DNA of 64,000 bases, taken from positions 2,103,001 to 2,167,000 of the forward strand of contig NZ_UGHY01000002.1 of the NCBI RefSeq assembly GCF_900450995.1, read 5' to 3'. Positions within the stretch are counted from its first letter, which is position 1; every line of letters begins with the position of its first letter. The DNA comes from Haemophilus parainfluenzae. Lineage in GTDB: Bacteria > Pseudomonadota > Gammaproteobacteria > Enterobacterales > Pasteurellaceae. Below the pieces are notes generated by a model. It did not search any database, was not told the origin of the DNA, and saw nothing but the letters and a program-made list of their open reading frames with translations. This document shows, in pieces, positions 20,136 to 31,089 of this stretch. Both the position numbers and the translations under genes were made by a program.

Positions 20136-22331
20136 TTATTTTGTTTCTTTGGCAGCTTCAGCCGCCGCTTTTTTTGCTTTAGCTCTTGCTATGGCTGCTG
20201 CGATAGCGGCTTTTTTCGGATCAAGTGCGGTTGGCTTTTCATCTGTTTTTTCTACCGTACTTTCAGTTGCATTTATCACAACAGTTTCACCTTGAACGGC
20301 AGCTTTCTTAGCTTTAGCTCTCGCAATAGCTGCAGCTACAGCGGCTTTTTTCGGATCAAGTGCGGTTGAATTTTCATCTGTTTTTTTGACCGCACTTTCA
20401 ATTTCATTTGTTGTAACTGCTTCATTTTGAGGGGCAGCTTTCTTAGCTTTGGCTCTCGCAATGGCCGCGGCTACTGCAGCTTTTTTCGGATCAAGTGCGG
20501 TTGGATTTTCATCTGTTTTTTCTACCGCGCTTTCAGTTGCATTTGTCGCAACTGTTTCACCTTGAGCGGCTGTTTTTTTCGCTTTTGCTCTTGCTAGAGC
20601 TGCAGCAACCGCTGCTTTCTTCGCCTCTTTTTCGTTAGTTTGTGACGTTGTTGCATTTGTAACAGTATTTGTATCTGCTTGTGCTTGTTGTTTAGCAAGA
20701 CGCCGGGCTTTACGTTGCTCCATGAGCTCATGGTTATCCGGTAAGATTTCACCTTTCTCAGATACAATAGTTTTTGTTTCTTTATTTGCTGCTGAACCCG
20801 CTTGTTTTGCTTTTAAGCGTTCTAATGCCGCTTTAACCGGGTCTTCACCTTTTTGTTTTGCAAGCTCTTCACGGCGAACTTCTGCCGCACGTTGTGAACG
20901 CGCTTTACGTTCTTGCTCTTCGCGTTCCATACGAGCTTGTTTGGCTTCAAAACGGATTTTAGCTTCTTCAGCTTTTTTCGCTTTTTCTTTAATTTCCCAA
21001 ATTTTAGCTTTTTCTTGTCGGAAATATTGAATAAGCGGAATATGGCTTGGGCAAACATAAGCACACACACCACATTCAATACAATCTTTTAAGCTGTATT
21101 CTTCAGATTTTTGATGATCTTCACTGCGAGCATACCAATAAAGTTGCTGTGGCATTAAATTAACAGGGCAAGCATCAGAACAAGCAGAGCAGCGGATACA
21201 AGATTGCTCTGGTTCTGGTTCACCATATTCAAAATGATCCGGCGCCAACAAGCAGTTAATCAATTTTGTGACAGGAGCGTTAAGATTGGAAAGTTGCAAT
21301 CCCATCATTGGTCCGCCTGCGAAAACAGGGAAGCGTTCATCATATTGATAGCCAACTTGTGCCAATAAGTGGTCAACTGGTGTACCTAAGCGAACCCAGT
21401 AGTTGCCTTTCTCGGAAATTTTATCACCAGTCAGCGTGACGACACGCTCAATTAACGGTTCATCATTAATGACCGCTCTTTTTATCGCAAAAGCCGTGCC
21501 GACATTATGCATTAATACGCCAATATCGTAAGAGCGTCCACCGCTTGGCACTTCCATACCTGTAAGTAAATAAATCAGTTGTTTGGCTGCGCCTGATGGA
21601 TATTTAGTCGGAATAACGCGCAATTCAATGTCATTTGCACCATGTAGTGATTGTTGAATAGCCTGAATCGCTTCAGGTTTATTGTCTTCAACTGCAATCA
21701 CCACTTTTTCAGGGCGTAAGATATAACGTAAGATGCGAATCCCTTCGATCATTTCATCGGTGTAATCACGCATTAAGCGGTCATCACAGGTAATATAGGG
21801 TTCACATTCTGCGCCGTTAATAATTAAGAGTTTAACTTTCTTTTCTGCCGATTGGATTTTAGCAGCAGTTGGGAATACCGCACCACCTAAGCCGGCAATG
21901 CCAGCTTGGTAAATACGATCAATAAGTTGCTCTACCGGTTGTGTAAAAAATTCTTCAAGTGGAAATTGCTCACGCCATTTATCTAAACCATCTGCTTGAA
22001 TATGAATCATATCTTCGGTTAAACCAGAAGGATGAGGCGCAACATGTTTTCCGATAAATTTTACAGTACCAGAAGTCGGCGCATGAACAGGCAAGGTTCT
22101 TAAGCCATCGCCTTGCGTTAAAGGTTGGCCTTTTAGGACATAATCGCCTTCTTTAACTAATACATCTCCTGCGGTGCCGGCATGTTGTTTAACCAGCACA
22201 TAAAAATCATGAGCAAGTTCTGATTGCTGAATAGGGGATTGGTTTGACTGAGATTTCATTTCCGGAGGATGAATCCCACCTTTAAAATCCCAAATTTTGC
22301 CGGAGTTAAATCTTGTTAATATATCAGCCAT
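20136..22331 (-). CDS. rsxC: Electron transport complex subunit RsxC/RnfC with repeated C-terminal tail
   Basis: RsxC is the peripheral NADH/FMN and Fe-S subunit. In the 731 residues, the N-terminal NuoF-like part ([13 protein letters not shown]) binds NADH/FMN. Two 4Fe-4S motifs follow: [15 protein letters not shown] and [17 protein letters not shown]. After about residue 450 comes a charged, Ala/Lys-rich coiled tail with three full and one partial 45-residue repeats. The start [16 protein letters not shown] at 22331 overlaps rsxB by 8 bp. The tail varies in length among RsxC homologues and its role is unclear. Confidence 0.95.
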   Translation of the reverse strand: MADILTRFNSGKIWDFKGGIHPPEMKSQSNQSPIQQSELAHDFYVLVKQHAGTAGDVLVKEGDYVLKGQPLTQGDGLRTLPVHAPTSGTVKFIGKHVAPHPSGLTEDMIHIQADGLDKWREQFPLEEFFTQPVEQLIDRIYQAGIAGLGGAVFPTAAKIQSAEKKVKLLIINGAECEPYITCDDRLMRDYTDEMIEGIRILRYILRPEKVVIAVEDNKPEAIQAIQQSLHGANDIELRVIPTKYPSGAAKQLIYLLTGMEVPSGGRSYDIGVLMHNVGTAFAIKRAVINDEPLIERVVTLTGDKISEKGNYWVRLGTPVDHLLAQVGYQYDERFPVFAGGPMMGLQLSNLNAPVTKLINCLLAPDHFEYGEPEPEQSCIRCSACSDACPVNLMPQQLYWYARSEDHQKSEEYSLKDCIECGVCAYVCPSHIPLIQYFRQEKAKIWEIKEKAKKAEEAKIRFEAKQARMEREEQERKARSQRAAEVRREELAKQKGEDPVKAALERLKAKQAGSAANKETKTIVSEKGEILPDNHELMEQRKARRLAKQQAQADTNTVTNATTSQTNEKEAKKAAVAAALARAKAKKTAAQGETVATNATESAVEKTDENPTALDPKKAAVAAAIARAKAKKAAPQNEAVTTNEIESAVKKTDENSTALDPKKAAVAAAIARAKAKKAAVQGETVVINATESTVEKTDEKPTALDPKKAAIAAAIARAKAKKAAAEAAKETK
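20139..20621 (-). repeat. 135-bp in-frame tandem repeats in the rsxC tail, each bearing an uptake sequence
   Basis: Three complete 135-bp units and a final partial unit encode variations of [16 protein letters not shown] ... [11 protein letters not shown]. Each complete unit carries an exact uptake core AAGTGCGGT (plus strand at 20223, 20358 and 20493, exactly 135 bp apart) encoding Thr-Ala-Leu. A second core in the opposite orientation is intact in the middle unit (near 20388) and decayed by one base in the other two. Confidence 0.92.
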
Positions 22332-22916
22332 GTGATTCCGACTCCCCAACCACTAATTTTTTCTCTATTTCTGTGGTATTTACAACCGGAATGACTAATT
22401 TAGGATCAAACTTCCAGTTCCAATTATCAATATCTTTTTTCACTTTAATCATGGATATGCAATCTGTTGGGCAAGGTGCAACACAAAGTTCACAGCCAGT
22501 ACAGAGATCAGGAATAATAGTATGCATGGCTTTGTTTGTGCCGATAATGGCATCAACAGGGCAAGCTTGAATACATTTGGTACAGCCAATACACATATTT
22601 TCATCAATAAAGGCAACCATTTCTTCTGGTTCAGCGACATCATCCATTGCAGGTACATCAACGCCCATGATTTCGGCAATTTTTACTACCGTAGGACGAC
22701 CGCCTGGCACACATTTTGTGATAACGTCACCATTGGCAATTGCTTCTGCATAAGGTTTGCAGCCAGGATAGCCGCATTGCCCACATTGGCTTTGCGGTAA
22801 GATAGCATCAATTTTTTCGACGATAGGATCGGCTTCAACTTTTAATTTAATCGAAGCAAAGCCTAAAATCGCACCAAAAATTAAAGCGAGAACGGTTACT
22901 GAAATTAAGATAAACA

Positions 22917-22917
<1 letters not shown>
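22324..22917 (-). CDS. rsxB: Electron transport complex subunit RsxB/RnfB
   Basis: The 197-residue ferredoxin-like subunit has an N-terminal membrane anchor ([22 protein letters not shown]). [10 protein letters not shown] 4Fe-4S domain follows near residue 46, then two ferredoxin motifs, [15 protein letters not shown] and [15 protein letters not shown]. Its ATG overlaps the stop of a 24-codon ORF (TAATG), and its end overlaps rsxC by 8 bp. The product delivers electrons within the Rnf complex. Confidence 0.96.
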
Positions 22918-23608
<691 letters not shown>

Positions 23609-23667
23609 TTATCGTCTGGAGAACAATAAAAAATTCGGGGTAGTGCGGTCAGTTTTTCCTTTGTTTT

Positions 23668-25821
23668 TTATTTGTTCATTGGTTCTACCTGGCTATGTTG
23701 GAAATAGCGATATAGCAGAGGTAGCAATTGAGAAATCAAATTAAGTTGCTGGTATGGCAATGCAAAGACCGCATTGTTTTTGGCTTGGGTTTCATCCCAC
23801 TGAATTTTTTTAAGGCTTTGTTCAATACTATTTTTGAGCTTTTCAAAAATTTCAGGACGAAGTTTTTCGATATTTTCCAGTGTATATAAAACCTTTTTCG
23901 CAACAGGATAAAAGTTTGACAAAAACTCGGTAGTTTGTTGTAATTGCCCCATTTTATTGCGATATGCCCCTAAAGCAGAAATATAGCTTAATAGGGAATA
24001 ATTCATTTTTAACAAGTCAAAACCTTCCTGCAAATAGGCCTGATATTTCTTCGGCTCATTATTCATATTGGAAAGCGTTGTGCTTAATGCTGCCGCATAT
24101 TGATGAGCGTTACGGCGTGCAATACGGTATTTTAAATTATCGCTTTTACCAAATTGCAGTTGGCTAATAATGTGTAAGAAATATTGCGCATCACTTTGAA
24201 TGGCTTGACGGCTCACTTTATCGAGTTGGAGATATTTCCAATCCGGCCATAGATAAGAAACCGCAAACCATGCAATGGCTGAACCTAAGACTGTATCAAT
24301 GAGGCGAGGGAAGAGCGCCGATTGTGTGTCAAATCCCATCACATCGAAACTGATCAATACCTGTAAGGTAATAAAGAACGTTGAGAAACTGTAATTATTA
24401 CTGCGGAAGAAGAAAAACAGCGTACTGGTCACCACCATTAAGCCAAGTTTCATCTCTAATGTTGGGTTGAGATATGGCAATAAGGAGCCAATAATTACCC
24501 CTAAAATCGTCCCAATAATACGCTGACGTAACCGCACTTTGGTTGCGGAATAGTTTGGTTGACAAACAAAGACCGCTGTAAGCAAAATCCAGTAACCCAA
24601 ATTAAATTGGAAAAATTCAACAATAGCACAACACAAGAATACCACGATAGACAAACGTACAGCATGGCGGAAAAGTGGTGACTCAAAAGTGAAATTACTT
24701 CCAATAACAGACAGAATATTTTTTAATCCCGTAATTTGTTCGGTATGAATTTGTGCAGTTTGCTCATTTTCAGTGGTTTCTTGCTCAAGCTGACGTAACT
24801 GCCAGTTAATGCTTTGTAGGTTATCGATAAGTGTTTGAAGGGCAAGTAAAACATTGTTTTGATTGGTATGTTCTTTGCTATAAAGCTCAAGGGATTGAAT
24901 CGTGCCCATCAAGGCTTTTTCTACACGAATATTATAGTGATAAGGCGTATTTTGACGCAGACAAGCCGTAATATCATGGCAGGCTTGCGCTTGTAATTCG
25001 AGCAAGCGCTGAATGCGAAAAATTAAATCTGTATTTTTGAGTTGTTCCGCAATTTGTTGATAATCAAAATGTGTGGAATTCGCACGTTCATGAATGTCTT
25101 GCGCCGCAAAATAATAGCGAATCATACGTTGTGTTCGAGCATGTCGATGTTGCCCTCGAATGCGATAGAAAAGTGCTGTTCTTGCTTGATTAAAGGCATC
25201 CACCACATTGGTATTTTTCATCGCGAAATTGAGGTGTTTTTTCTCGATTTCATCAATTTCATCAGGATCAAAAAATTCTGATTTGGCATCTAAATAATTA
25301 CCTAATGCACAAAAAGCTTTCGCGACACTTTCTTGTACAGGACGGTTAGGGAAAAAAAGGTAAACGATGATGGTCACAATACTGTAGAGCAAAGTGCCTA
25401 ATAAAATCATTACCGGATTAATAAACCAACTTGCAGAATTATCCGGTGTATAAGTGAGAGTGGTATAAATGGCTACCACCAGCGTACCAAATGCAATAGT
25501 GCGATAACGTTCACCTACAGCGCCAACCATCGTAAATAAAAAGGTGATGATGGTCATCAACAATACATATTGGATAGGTTGACCAATATTAAGCTGAACG
25601 ATGAAAGTTGAAATAGAAAAGGCAATTAATGTGTAAAAGATATTTTTTAATCGTCCAGTCAGACGATTATCTAGATCCACTAAACCGCCTGCAATAATAC
25701 CCAAAATTAGAGGCATGGATTGCGTGGAAATATCAAAAAACCAGACGCCAAACGCTGCAATATTCACTGCAATAAAAATAGGTATTGAAGCGATTACTTT
25801 TGCATTAAGCCATTGGTTCAT
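23668..25821 (-). CDS. yccS: YccS-type FUSC-family inner-membrane protein
   Basis: The 717-residue protein has two clusters of about five to six membrane helices, one at the N terminus and one near residues 385-520, separated and followed by long soluble helical regions. This is the YccS/YhfK arrangement of the fusaric-acid-resistance-like (FUSC) superfamily. Substrate and function are unknown; export of small aromatic or organic compounds is a guess from distant relatives. It lies alone between rsxA and a UPF0319 gene. Confidence 0.85.
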   Translation of the reverse strand: MNQWLNAKVIASIPIFIAVNIAAFGVWFFDISTQSMPLILGIIAGGLVDLDNRLTGRLKNIFYTLIAFSISTFIVQLNIGQPIQYVLLMTIITFLFTMVGAVGERYRTIAFGTLVVAIYTTLTYTPDNSASWFINPVMILLGTLLYSIVTIIVYLFFPNRPVQESVAKAFCALGNYLDAKSEFFDPDEIDEIEKKHLNFAMKNTNVVDAFNQARTALFYRIRGQHRHARTQRMIRYYFAAQDIHERANSTHFDYQQIAEQLKNTDLIFRIQRLLELQAQACHDITACLRQNTPYHYNIRVEKALMGTIQSLELYSKEHTNQNNVLLALQTLIDNLQSINWQLRQLEQETTENEQTAQIHTEQITGLKNILSVIGSNFTFESPLFRHAVRLSIVVFLCCAIVEFFQFNLGYWILLTAVFVCQPNYSATKVRLRQRIIGTILGVIIGSLLPYLNPTLEMKLGLMVVTSTLFFFFRSNNYSFSTFFITLQVLISFDVMGFDTQSALFPRLIDTVLGSAIAWFAVSYLWPDWKYLQLDKVSRQAIQSDAQYFLHIISQLQFGKSDNLKYRIARRNAHQYAAALSTTLSNMNNEPKKYQAYLQEGFDLLKMNYSLLSYISALGAYRNKMGQLQQTTEFLSNFYPVAKKVLYTLENIEKLRPEIFEKLKNSIEQSLKKIQWDETQAKNNAVFALPYQQLNLISQLLPLLYRYFQHSQVEPMNK

Positions 25822-25861
25822 GTTGATATCCTTGCTTATTGTGTGACTAAAAATTGGATGA

Positions 25862-25888
25862 TAAAAAAGTGAGCGGGAAGGCTCACTT
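25862..25888 (-). terminator. Terminator after the UPF0319 gene
   Basis: On the minus strand AAGTGAGC pairs with GCTCACTT around a CTTCCC loop, followed by T-rich sequence. Confidence 0.8.
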
Positions 25889-25916
25889 CTTTATCAAAGT
25901 GCGGCTAAAAAAACGA

Positions 25917-26573
25917 TTATTTTTGTTTTTTCGCCCAGTTTAAGAAACGAGTTTGGGTTTCTTTATCGGCTTGTTGGAACCAGTATTGTAATTGTTGTTC
26001 AGCAACATTTTCACCTTGTACAACCACTTTGCCTTTCGCTGCTTTTCCTGACGCAGCAGGCATCATACCAACTGCAGGTGCTGCTAGAGCAGAAACCGCC
26101 GCAGGCGCATTTGATGCATTATACTCAGCAAGATCATTAACAATATTTGCTGATGGGAATAAACCTTCTTGTTTTAAGGTATCCACTTTAGCATCAATCA
26201 CATTACCTGATTTTGTTTTAACAGTAATTTGTGGTTGAGCATTAAATTTTTCACCATCTTCTTGAGAGCGAATTTTTTCTGCAGATACGACAACATCATC
26301 AGCTGTACCTTTGAAGGTCACAATAACTGGATTTGACTCAAACAGTGCTTGGCTAGAACCTGTACCTAAGATCTCACCTAAACGTACTACGACTTGTTGT
26401 GTTTGTTCTGCTTCCGCATTGAATGATTTTTTTTCTTTTAGAAGGGATTTGCTGGCTTTTTGGCCGTTAATAGCAAGAAACTCAAGATTTGATGAGACGG
26501 TGACCATGCCAGCTAAGCTACTTGTACTGATAGCAAGCACGACAACACCTAAAGCAAACTTACATAATTTCAT
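25917..26573 (-). CDS. UPF0319 (YccT/DUF2057-family) exported protein
   Basis: The 218-residue protein begins with a clear signal peptide (MKLCKFALGVVVLAISTSSLA, cleavage near residue 21), followed by the DUF2057 start VTVSSNLEFLAINGQK. An Ala-rich linker near residues 155-180 precedes a C-terminal helix ending in FLNWAKKQK. The periplasmic YccT family has no firmly known function in Pasteurellaceae; E. coli YccT has been implicated in curli biogenesis, which would not apply directly here. It is divergent from the acylphosphatase gene. Confidence 0.88.
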   Translation of the reverse strand: MKLCKFALGVVVLAISTSSLAGMVTVSSNLEFLAINGQKASKSLLKEKKSFNAEAEQTQQVVVRLGEILGTGSSQALFESNPVIVTFKGTADDVVVSAEKIRSQEDGEKFNAQPQITVKTKSGNVIDAKVDTLKQEGLFPSANIVNDLAEYNASNAPAAVSALAAPAVGMMPAASGKAAKGKVVVQGENVAEQQLQYWFQQADKETQTRFLNWAKKQK

Positions 26574-26693
26574 AATTACTCCTTTTATTTTTGAATGAAA
26601 TTAGATGGTTGTAATGCTATGATAAATTTTAAAAAATGGGAATAGGAAAGTGCGGTTAATTTTTAAAAAGTTTTTGTAATAAAGGAGCAAATC

Positions 26694-26963
26694 ATGGCAA
26701 AACGATTTGTCGTCTATGGTCGAGTTCAAGGTGTCGGGTTTCGCTATTTTACTTGGAAAGAAGCGGAGAGAATAGGTATTAAAGGCACCGTAAGAAATTG
26801 TGTGGATGGGAGCGTGGAAATCGTTGCCGAAGGCAATGACGACCAACTACAGGATTTTTATAATTGGTTAAAATTCGGTCCAAGAACCGCTAGTGTTGAA
26901 CAAGTCTTAGAGGATAATATTGAAAATAAACGCTATCCTGACTTTTCTATTATTCACCGTTAA
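26694..26963 (+). CDS. acyP: Acylphosphatase
   Basis: This 89-residue enzyme hydrolyses carboxyl-phosphate bonds. It has the phosphate-binding loop GRVQGVGFRYF with the catalytic arginine, and the catalytic asparagine in TVRNCVDGSVEIVAEG. The start ATG 26694 follows AAGGAGCAAATC. An uptake core lies just upstream and another just after the stop. The gene is monocistronic. Confidence 0.95.
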   Translation: MAKRFVVYGRVQGVGFRYFTWKEAERIGIKGTVRNCVDGSVEIVAEGNDDQLQDFYNWLKFGPRTASVEQVLEDNIENKRYPDFSIIHR

Positions 26964-27033
26964 AACTGACCGCACTTTACAGCGTTACTTGATGTTCGTA
27001 GAATACGCCGCTTATTTATAAATAGGAAAAATT

Positions 27034-27354
27034 ATGCGTAATCAAACAAAACTTCATCTTCAACAATTACAGCTTGCTATGCAAAAGCTTGATTTATGGC
27101 AAGTCACGCCTCCTGCACAAGAAGCTTTTTTAAGCCAAGAGCCTTTTGCTATTGATACCATGTCGCCAGAAGAGTGGTTGCAATGGATTTTCATCCCAAG
27201 AATGTTCGCCTTACTTGAAAGCGGGGCTGATTTGCCATCACAAATTGCAGTGTCGCCTTATTTAGAGGAGGCATTTAAAGAAACGGAAGAAGATTTTTTA
27301 GTGGAATTATTAACACCATTACGTGAATTAGAAGCCTTATTACAAAATCAATAA
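27034..27354 (+). CDS. yqcC: YqcC-family (DUF446) protein
   Basis: The 106-residue helical protein has the DUF446 features WQVTPPAQEAFLSQEPFAIDTMSPEEWLQWIFIPRMFALLE. Its function is unknown. Its stop abuts the truC start with no gap, as the yqcC-truC pair does in E. coli, which points to a role tied to tRNA pseudouridylation or simply shared transcription. Confidence 0.92.
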   Translation: MRNQTKLHLQQLQLAMQKLDLWQVTPPAQEAFLSQEPFAIDTMSPEEWLQWIFIPRMFALLESGADLPSQIAVSPYLEEAFKETEEDFLVELLTPLRELEALLQNQ

Positions 27355-28071
27355 ATGTTAGAAATTTTATATCAAGATGAATATCTTGTAGCCGTCAATA
27401 AGCCAGCAGGCATGTTGGTGCATCGTAGTTGGCTTGATACTCATGAAACGCAATTTGTGATGCAAACCTTGCGAGATCAAATCGGGCAGCATGTTTTTCC
27501 TATTCATCGATTAGATCGCCCTACATCAGGTGTATTACTATTTGCCTTAAATAGTGAAATAGCAAATTTAATGTGTCAGCAATTTGAACAGAAAACGGTG
27601 CAAAAATCTTATTTAGCGATTGTGCGAGGGTATTTGCAAGGCGAAGGACGGATTGATTATCCCCTTAAAATCCAATTAGATAAGATCGCGGATAAATTTG
27701 CGCAAGAAGATAAAGCGCCTCAAGAGGCGGTGACGGATTATGAAGGCTTAAAAATTGTGGAAATGTCTTATGCGGTAGGGCGTTATCAAACCGCGAGATA
27801 TTCATTGGTGAGGTTAGTTCCTCAAACGGGCAGAAAACACCAGTTACGACGTCACATGAAGCATATCTTTCATCCTATTTTAGGTGATACACAATATGGT
27901 GATTTGCATCAAAATCGTGCTTTAACAGAATATTCTGGCTGTCAGCGTTTATTTTTACACTCAGATACACTTATTTTTGAACATCCTATTCATTTTACCA
28001 AAATAGAAATTAAGGCTGGTTTAGATGAACAATGGAAGCGTGTGATGGAATTATTTAATTGGTCAATTTAA
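27355..28071 (+). CDS. truC: tRNA pseudouridine(65) synthase TruC
   Basis: This RluA-family synthase makes pseudouridine 65 in certain tRNAs. The 238-residue protein contains the catalytic motif HRLDRPTSGVLLFA with its aspartate near residue 54, and the RluA-type VPQTGRKHQLRRHMKHI motif. ATG follows the yqcC stop directly. A YoaH-type gene follows 12 bp later. Confidence 0.95.
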   Translation: MLEILYQDEYLVAVNKPAGMLVHRSWLDTHETQFVMQTLRDQIGQHVFPIHRLDRPTSGVLLFALNSEIANLMCQQFEQKTVQKSYLAIVRGYLQGEGRIDYPLKIQLDKIADKFAQEDKAPQEAVTDYEGLKIVEMSYAVGRYQTARYSLVRLVPQTGRKHQLRRHMKHIFHPILGDTQYGDLHQNRALTEYSGCQRLFLHSDTLIFEHPIHFTKIEIKAGLDEQWKRVMELFNWSI

Positions 28072-28083
28072 CGAGAAGAAATA

Positions 28084-28248
28084 ATGTTAGATATTAATTT
28101 AACCCATGAACAACAACAAAAAGCAGTAGAACAAATTCAGGAATTAATGGCGCAAGGAATTAGTAGCGGTGAAGCCATTCAAATTGTGGCAAAAGCATTA
28201 CGTGAAATTCATCAAAAAGATGATAAAGAGACTTCCGATAATAAATAA
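28084..28248 (+). CDS. yoaH: UPF0181 (YoaH-family) small protein
   Basis: The 54-residue ORF reads [20 protein letters not shown] and then [16 protein letters not shown], close to E. coli YoaH. Its function is unknown. ATG 28084 has AGAAGAAATA upstream and lies 12 bp after truC, so it is likely the third gene of the yqcC-truC transcript. Confidence 0.9.
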   Translation: MLDINLTHEQQQKAVEQIQELMAQGISSGEAIQIVAKALREIHQKDDKETSDNK

Positions 28249-28394
28249 GTAAAAATTTTGTGATCAATGTATCATTTTTAAAGTTTCGTTGTTGCATAAA
28301 AAAATAAAATGTTTGAATATATTTCCAATTGAGGTGATAAGGCATGAGTCTTATTGTTTTTAAGTATTAAGGGCGAAGCCTATAGAGGTCTACT

Positions 28395-28604
28395 ATGGAA
28401 ATTGGTGTAGTAAAATGGTTTAACAACGCAAAAGGATTTGGGTTTATTTCTGCAGAAGGCGTGGATACAGACATTTTTGCACATTATTCAGCGATTGAAA
28501 TGGATGGTTACCGTTCATTGAAAGCTGGGCAGCGTGTACAGTTTGAAGTGATTCACGGCGACAAAGGATCTCACGCCACAAAAATTATTCCGATTGCGGA
28601 ATAG
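28395..28604 (+). CDS. cspD: Cold-shock-domain protein CspD-like
   Basis: This 69-residue single-stranded nucleic-acid-binding protein has RNP1-like KGFGFIS and RNP2-like DIFAHYSAI. E. coli CspD is a stationary-phase inhibitor of replication; the second half here (VQFEVIHGDKGSHATKIIPI) is closer to CspD than to CspA. A 146-bp leader precedes the gene and a strong bidirectional terminator follows it. Confidence 0.9.
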   Translation: MEIGVVKWFNNAKGFGFISAEGVDTDIFAHYSAIEMDGYRSLKAGQRVQFEVIHGDKGSHATKIIPIAE

Positions 28605-28650
28605 GCGAAACGCTAAAACGTTTCAAAATCTTCTCTATTTAGCATAATCA

Positions 28651-28680
28651 AAAGCCAAGGTTTCGACCTTGGCTTTTTTT
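28651..28680. terminator. Bidirectional terminator between cspD and matP
   Basis: AAAGCCAAGG pairs with CCTTGGCTTT around TTTCGA, followed by a T-run and preceded by A residues. Confidence 0.9.
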
Positions 28681-28684
28681 CATC

Positions 28685-29134
28685 TTATTTATTGAGCAAA
28701 TTTTTCAAACCAGCTTTCATTGCCGTCATTTGGCTTTCATATAATGCTTTGCTTTCACGTTCATCAATCATATAAGTGATAGTTTCAGAAAGTGTCATTT
28801 TCATTTTTCGCGAATATTTAGATAAACGAAGCCAAACACCATATTCTAAATCAATAGATTTTTTCTTCGTTGATTGTTTTTCTGCATTAAAAAAGCGTTT
28901 ACGTCTTGCTCGGATAGCCTGATCAAGCTTAATGGGTAAATCAAGAGAGAGGTGATTTTTAATCCACTCTTCGATTTTTTCAGGATAATTCTGATATGCT
29001 ATTAATTCTTGAACTTTACTTTCTTCTAAGCTTTTTTCTTCATAACGGGTAATTTTTTCTCCTTCGCGATGTTTGCGAATGAGATAAATCCATTTCCAGT
29101 TTGCTTCTTGGTTTTCTAATTTTTGGTATTTCAT
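28685..29134 (-). CDS. matP: Macrodomain Ter protein MatP
   Basis: MatP binds matS sites and organises the chromosomal Ter region in gammaproteobacteria. The 149-residue protein starts MKYQKLENQEANWKWIYL and has the RHH-containing region IRARRKRFFNAEKQSTKKKS, then IDLEYGVWLRLSKYSRKM and LSETITYMIDE, all typical of the family. It is divergent from lonH and near fabA, the same neighbourhood as in E. coli. This may place the window in the terminus half, though MatP can bind at a distance from its own gene. Confidence 0.95.
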   Translation of the reverse strand: MKYQKLENQEANWKWIYLIRKHREGEKITRYEEKSLEESKVQELIAYQNYPEKIEEWIKNHLSLDLPIKLDQAIRARRKRFFNAEKQSTKKKSIDLEYGVWLRLSKYSRKMKMTLSETITYMIDERESKALYESQMTAMKAGLKNLLNK

Positions 29135-29278
29135 CGTTTTATTATACTTTTTAGTGACGTGGTAACCTCATAAATATACGCTCTTTAAACAAAATTTTCC
29201 AGTAGATTTTTATAACGGATTTTCACTCAGTGTGAAGTGTGCGATAATACCGCCAATTTAATTAAAGCGAGATATGTC

Positions 29279-31038
29279 GTGACTTCAATATCTTTGGAAC
29301 AAGCCTTAAATTGGCAAGCCTTACAACCAGAATTATCGATTACTGAACTTTCAGCTGAAAAGGCTGATTTTTGGTCATTACAAAAACATGCCACAAAAGC
29401 AATTTCTTTATTTTTAAAACATCCGCGTCGCTCCCTATTGGTTTTAAAAGCCGATGATCAAGCAGAATATGCAGATTTATTAGCAGAATTTATTCGCCAA
29501 GAACAACCAAAAGAGCGGTCAATTTTTGGGGTAAATTATGTGGTTGAGCAGGGGATTCTTTTTCTTTCCCTCGTATTTATACTGAGCCAGCCCAATCTCT
29601 CGCTGATAATTTTGCTGCACAAGGTGATGTGCTGAAGGCATTACATGCCGATCAATTTAGCCTTTTTGGTAGTGTGCGTGTTCATCCAAGTTCGCAAGAT
29701 ATTTTACTTACACCTGGTTTAGTGCATCAAGTCAATGGGGGTGTTTTGATTTTAAGCGCAGCAACGATGCTAAGCCAATTTGATTTATGGCAACGCTTAA
29801 AACATATTTTACAAACGCAAACTTTTGATTGGTATTCAGCCCATCCATTTAAAACCTTGCCCTGTGATATTCCAAGTTATCCACTTAATTTAAAAGTGGT
29901 GATTTTAGGCAATCACACTGAAATTGCGACCTTAGGTGAGTTAGAAGAAGATCTTTACAGCTTGGCTGATTACGCAGAAATTGAAAGCTATTATTCTGTT
30001 GCACAACCTAAAGCACAAGAAAATTGGGCTAATTATGTGTTGGCATTAGCCTCAAAATATGAGCTCGATTTAGATTTAACCGCATTAAATAAACTCTATC
30101 AGTTATTGGTGCGTGAGAGTGAAGATCGCTTTTTAATTAACATTTCACCGTTAAAAATAACAGAAATGTTGCTTAATGCCGCGACGTTGTCACAAAAACA
30201 AACCTTAAGTGCGGTTGATTTTGAACAAGCTTTTAAACAAAAGAACGAACAGCACGGTTTTTTACGTGAACGTACTTATGCAGATATTCTCAATGAACAA
30301 ATTTATGTGGAAACCAACGGTGAAATTGTTGGGCAAATAAATGGCTTGTCTGTGATTGAATATCCAGGCACCCCCGTTTGTTTCGGCGAACCTTCTCGTA
30401 TCAGTTGTTTAGTGCAGTTTGGTGATGGTGAAGTCGTGGATGTGGAGCGTAAAAACGAATTAGCGGGCAACCTTCACGGAAAAGGCATGATGATTTCTGA
30501 AGCGTGCTTGGCTAGTATCTTAGAGTTGCCATCACAGTTACCATTTTCTGCTTCTTTAGTATTTGAACAGTCCTATGGAGAAATTGATGGTGACAGTGCG
30601 TCTCTAGCTATTTTCTCTGTATTAGTCAGCGCGTTATCCGATTTGCCATTGCCACAAAATATTGCGATTACCGGTACCATTGACCAATTTGGTTTGGTGC
30701 ACGCAGTAGGTGGTGTGAATGATAAAATTGAAGGCTTTTTCACTATTTGCCAACGTCGTGGTTTGACGGGTAAACAAGGGGTGATTATTCCTGCCACAAC
30801 AATTCAGCAATTAAGTTTATCTGATGAAGTGGTTGAGGCGGTGAAAAATGAGCAGTTCTTTATCTATCAAGTCGAAGATATTTATCAAACAGCTAAAATC
30901 CTATTTGACCGCGATTTATTAGAAGAGAAAGAAGAATATGCGAAGGGCAAAGAGCCTATTGCGCGTCTAATTCAAAATCGAATTGCTTTCCGTTCGGAAA
31001 CGCCGAAAAAAAGCTGGTTAGATTTCTTTAAATCTTAA
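29279..31038 (+). pseudogene. lonH: Lon-like protease LonH (YcbZ), apparent frameshift
   Basis: The N-terminal part starts at GTG 29279 (TSISLEQALNWQAL, aligning with E. coli MTITKLAWRDL) and runs to IFGVNYVVEQG. The frame is then lost at the GGGG run at 29551-29554. Adding one base restores DSFSFPRIYTEPAQSLADNF and the long downstream frame, giving 586 residues, exactly the E. coli YcbZ length. The C-terminal Lon (S16) peptidase domain is intact, with Ser in EIDGDSASLA and Lys in GGVNDKIEGFF. The AAA part is degenerate, as in the family. The adjacent fabA and matP match the enteric order. A sequencing undercall is likelier than true inactivation. Confidence 0.85.
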
Positions 31039-31044
31039 TTTCTT

Positions 31045-31073
31045 AAAAGCGAACCTTATGTTCGCTTTTCTTT
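31045..31073 (+). terminator. Terminator after lonH
   Basis: AAAAGCGAAC pairs with GTTCGCTTTT around a 5-nt loop, followed by a T-rich tract. Confidence 0.82.
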
Positions 31074-31089
31074 TATCTTAATTTCACTG

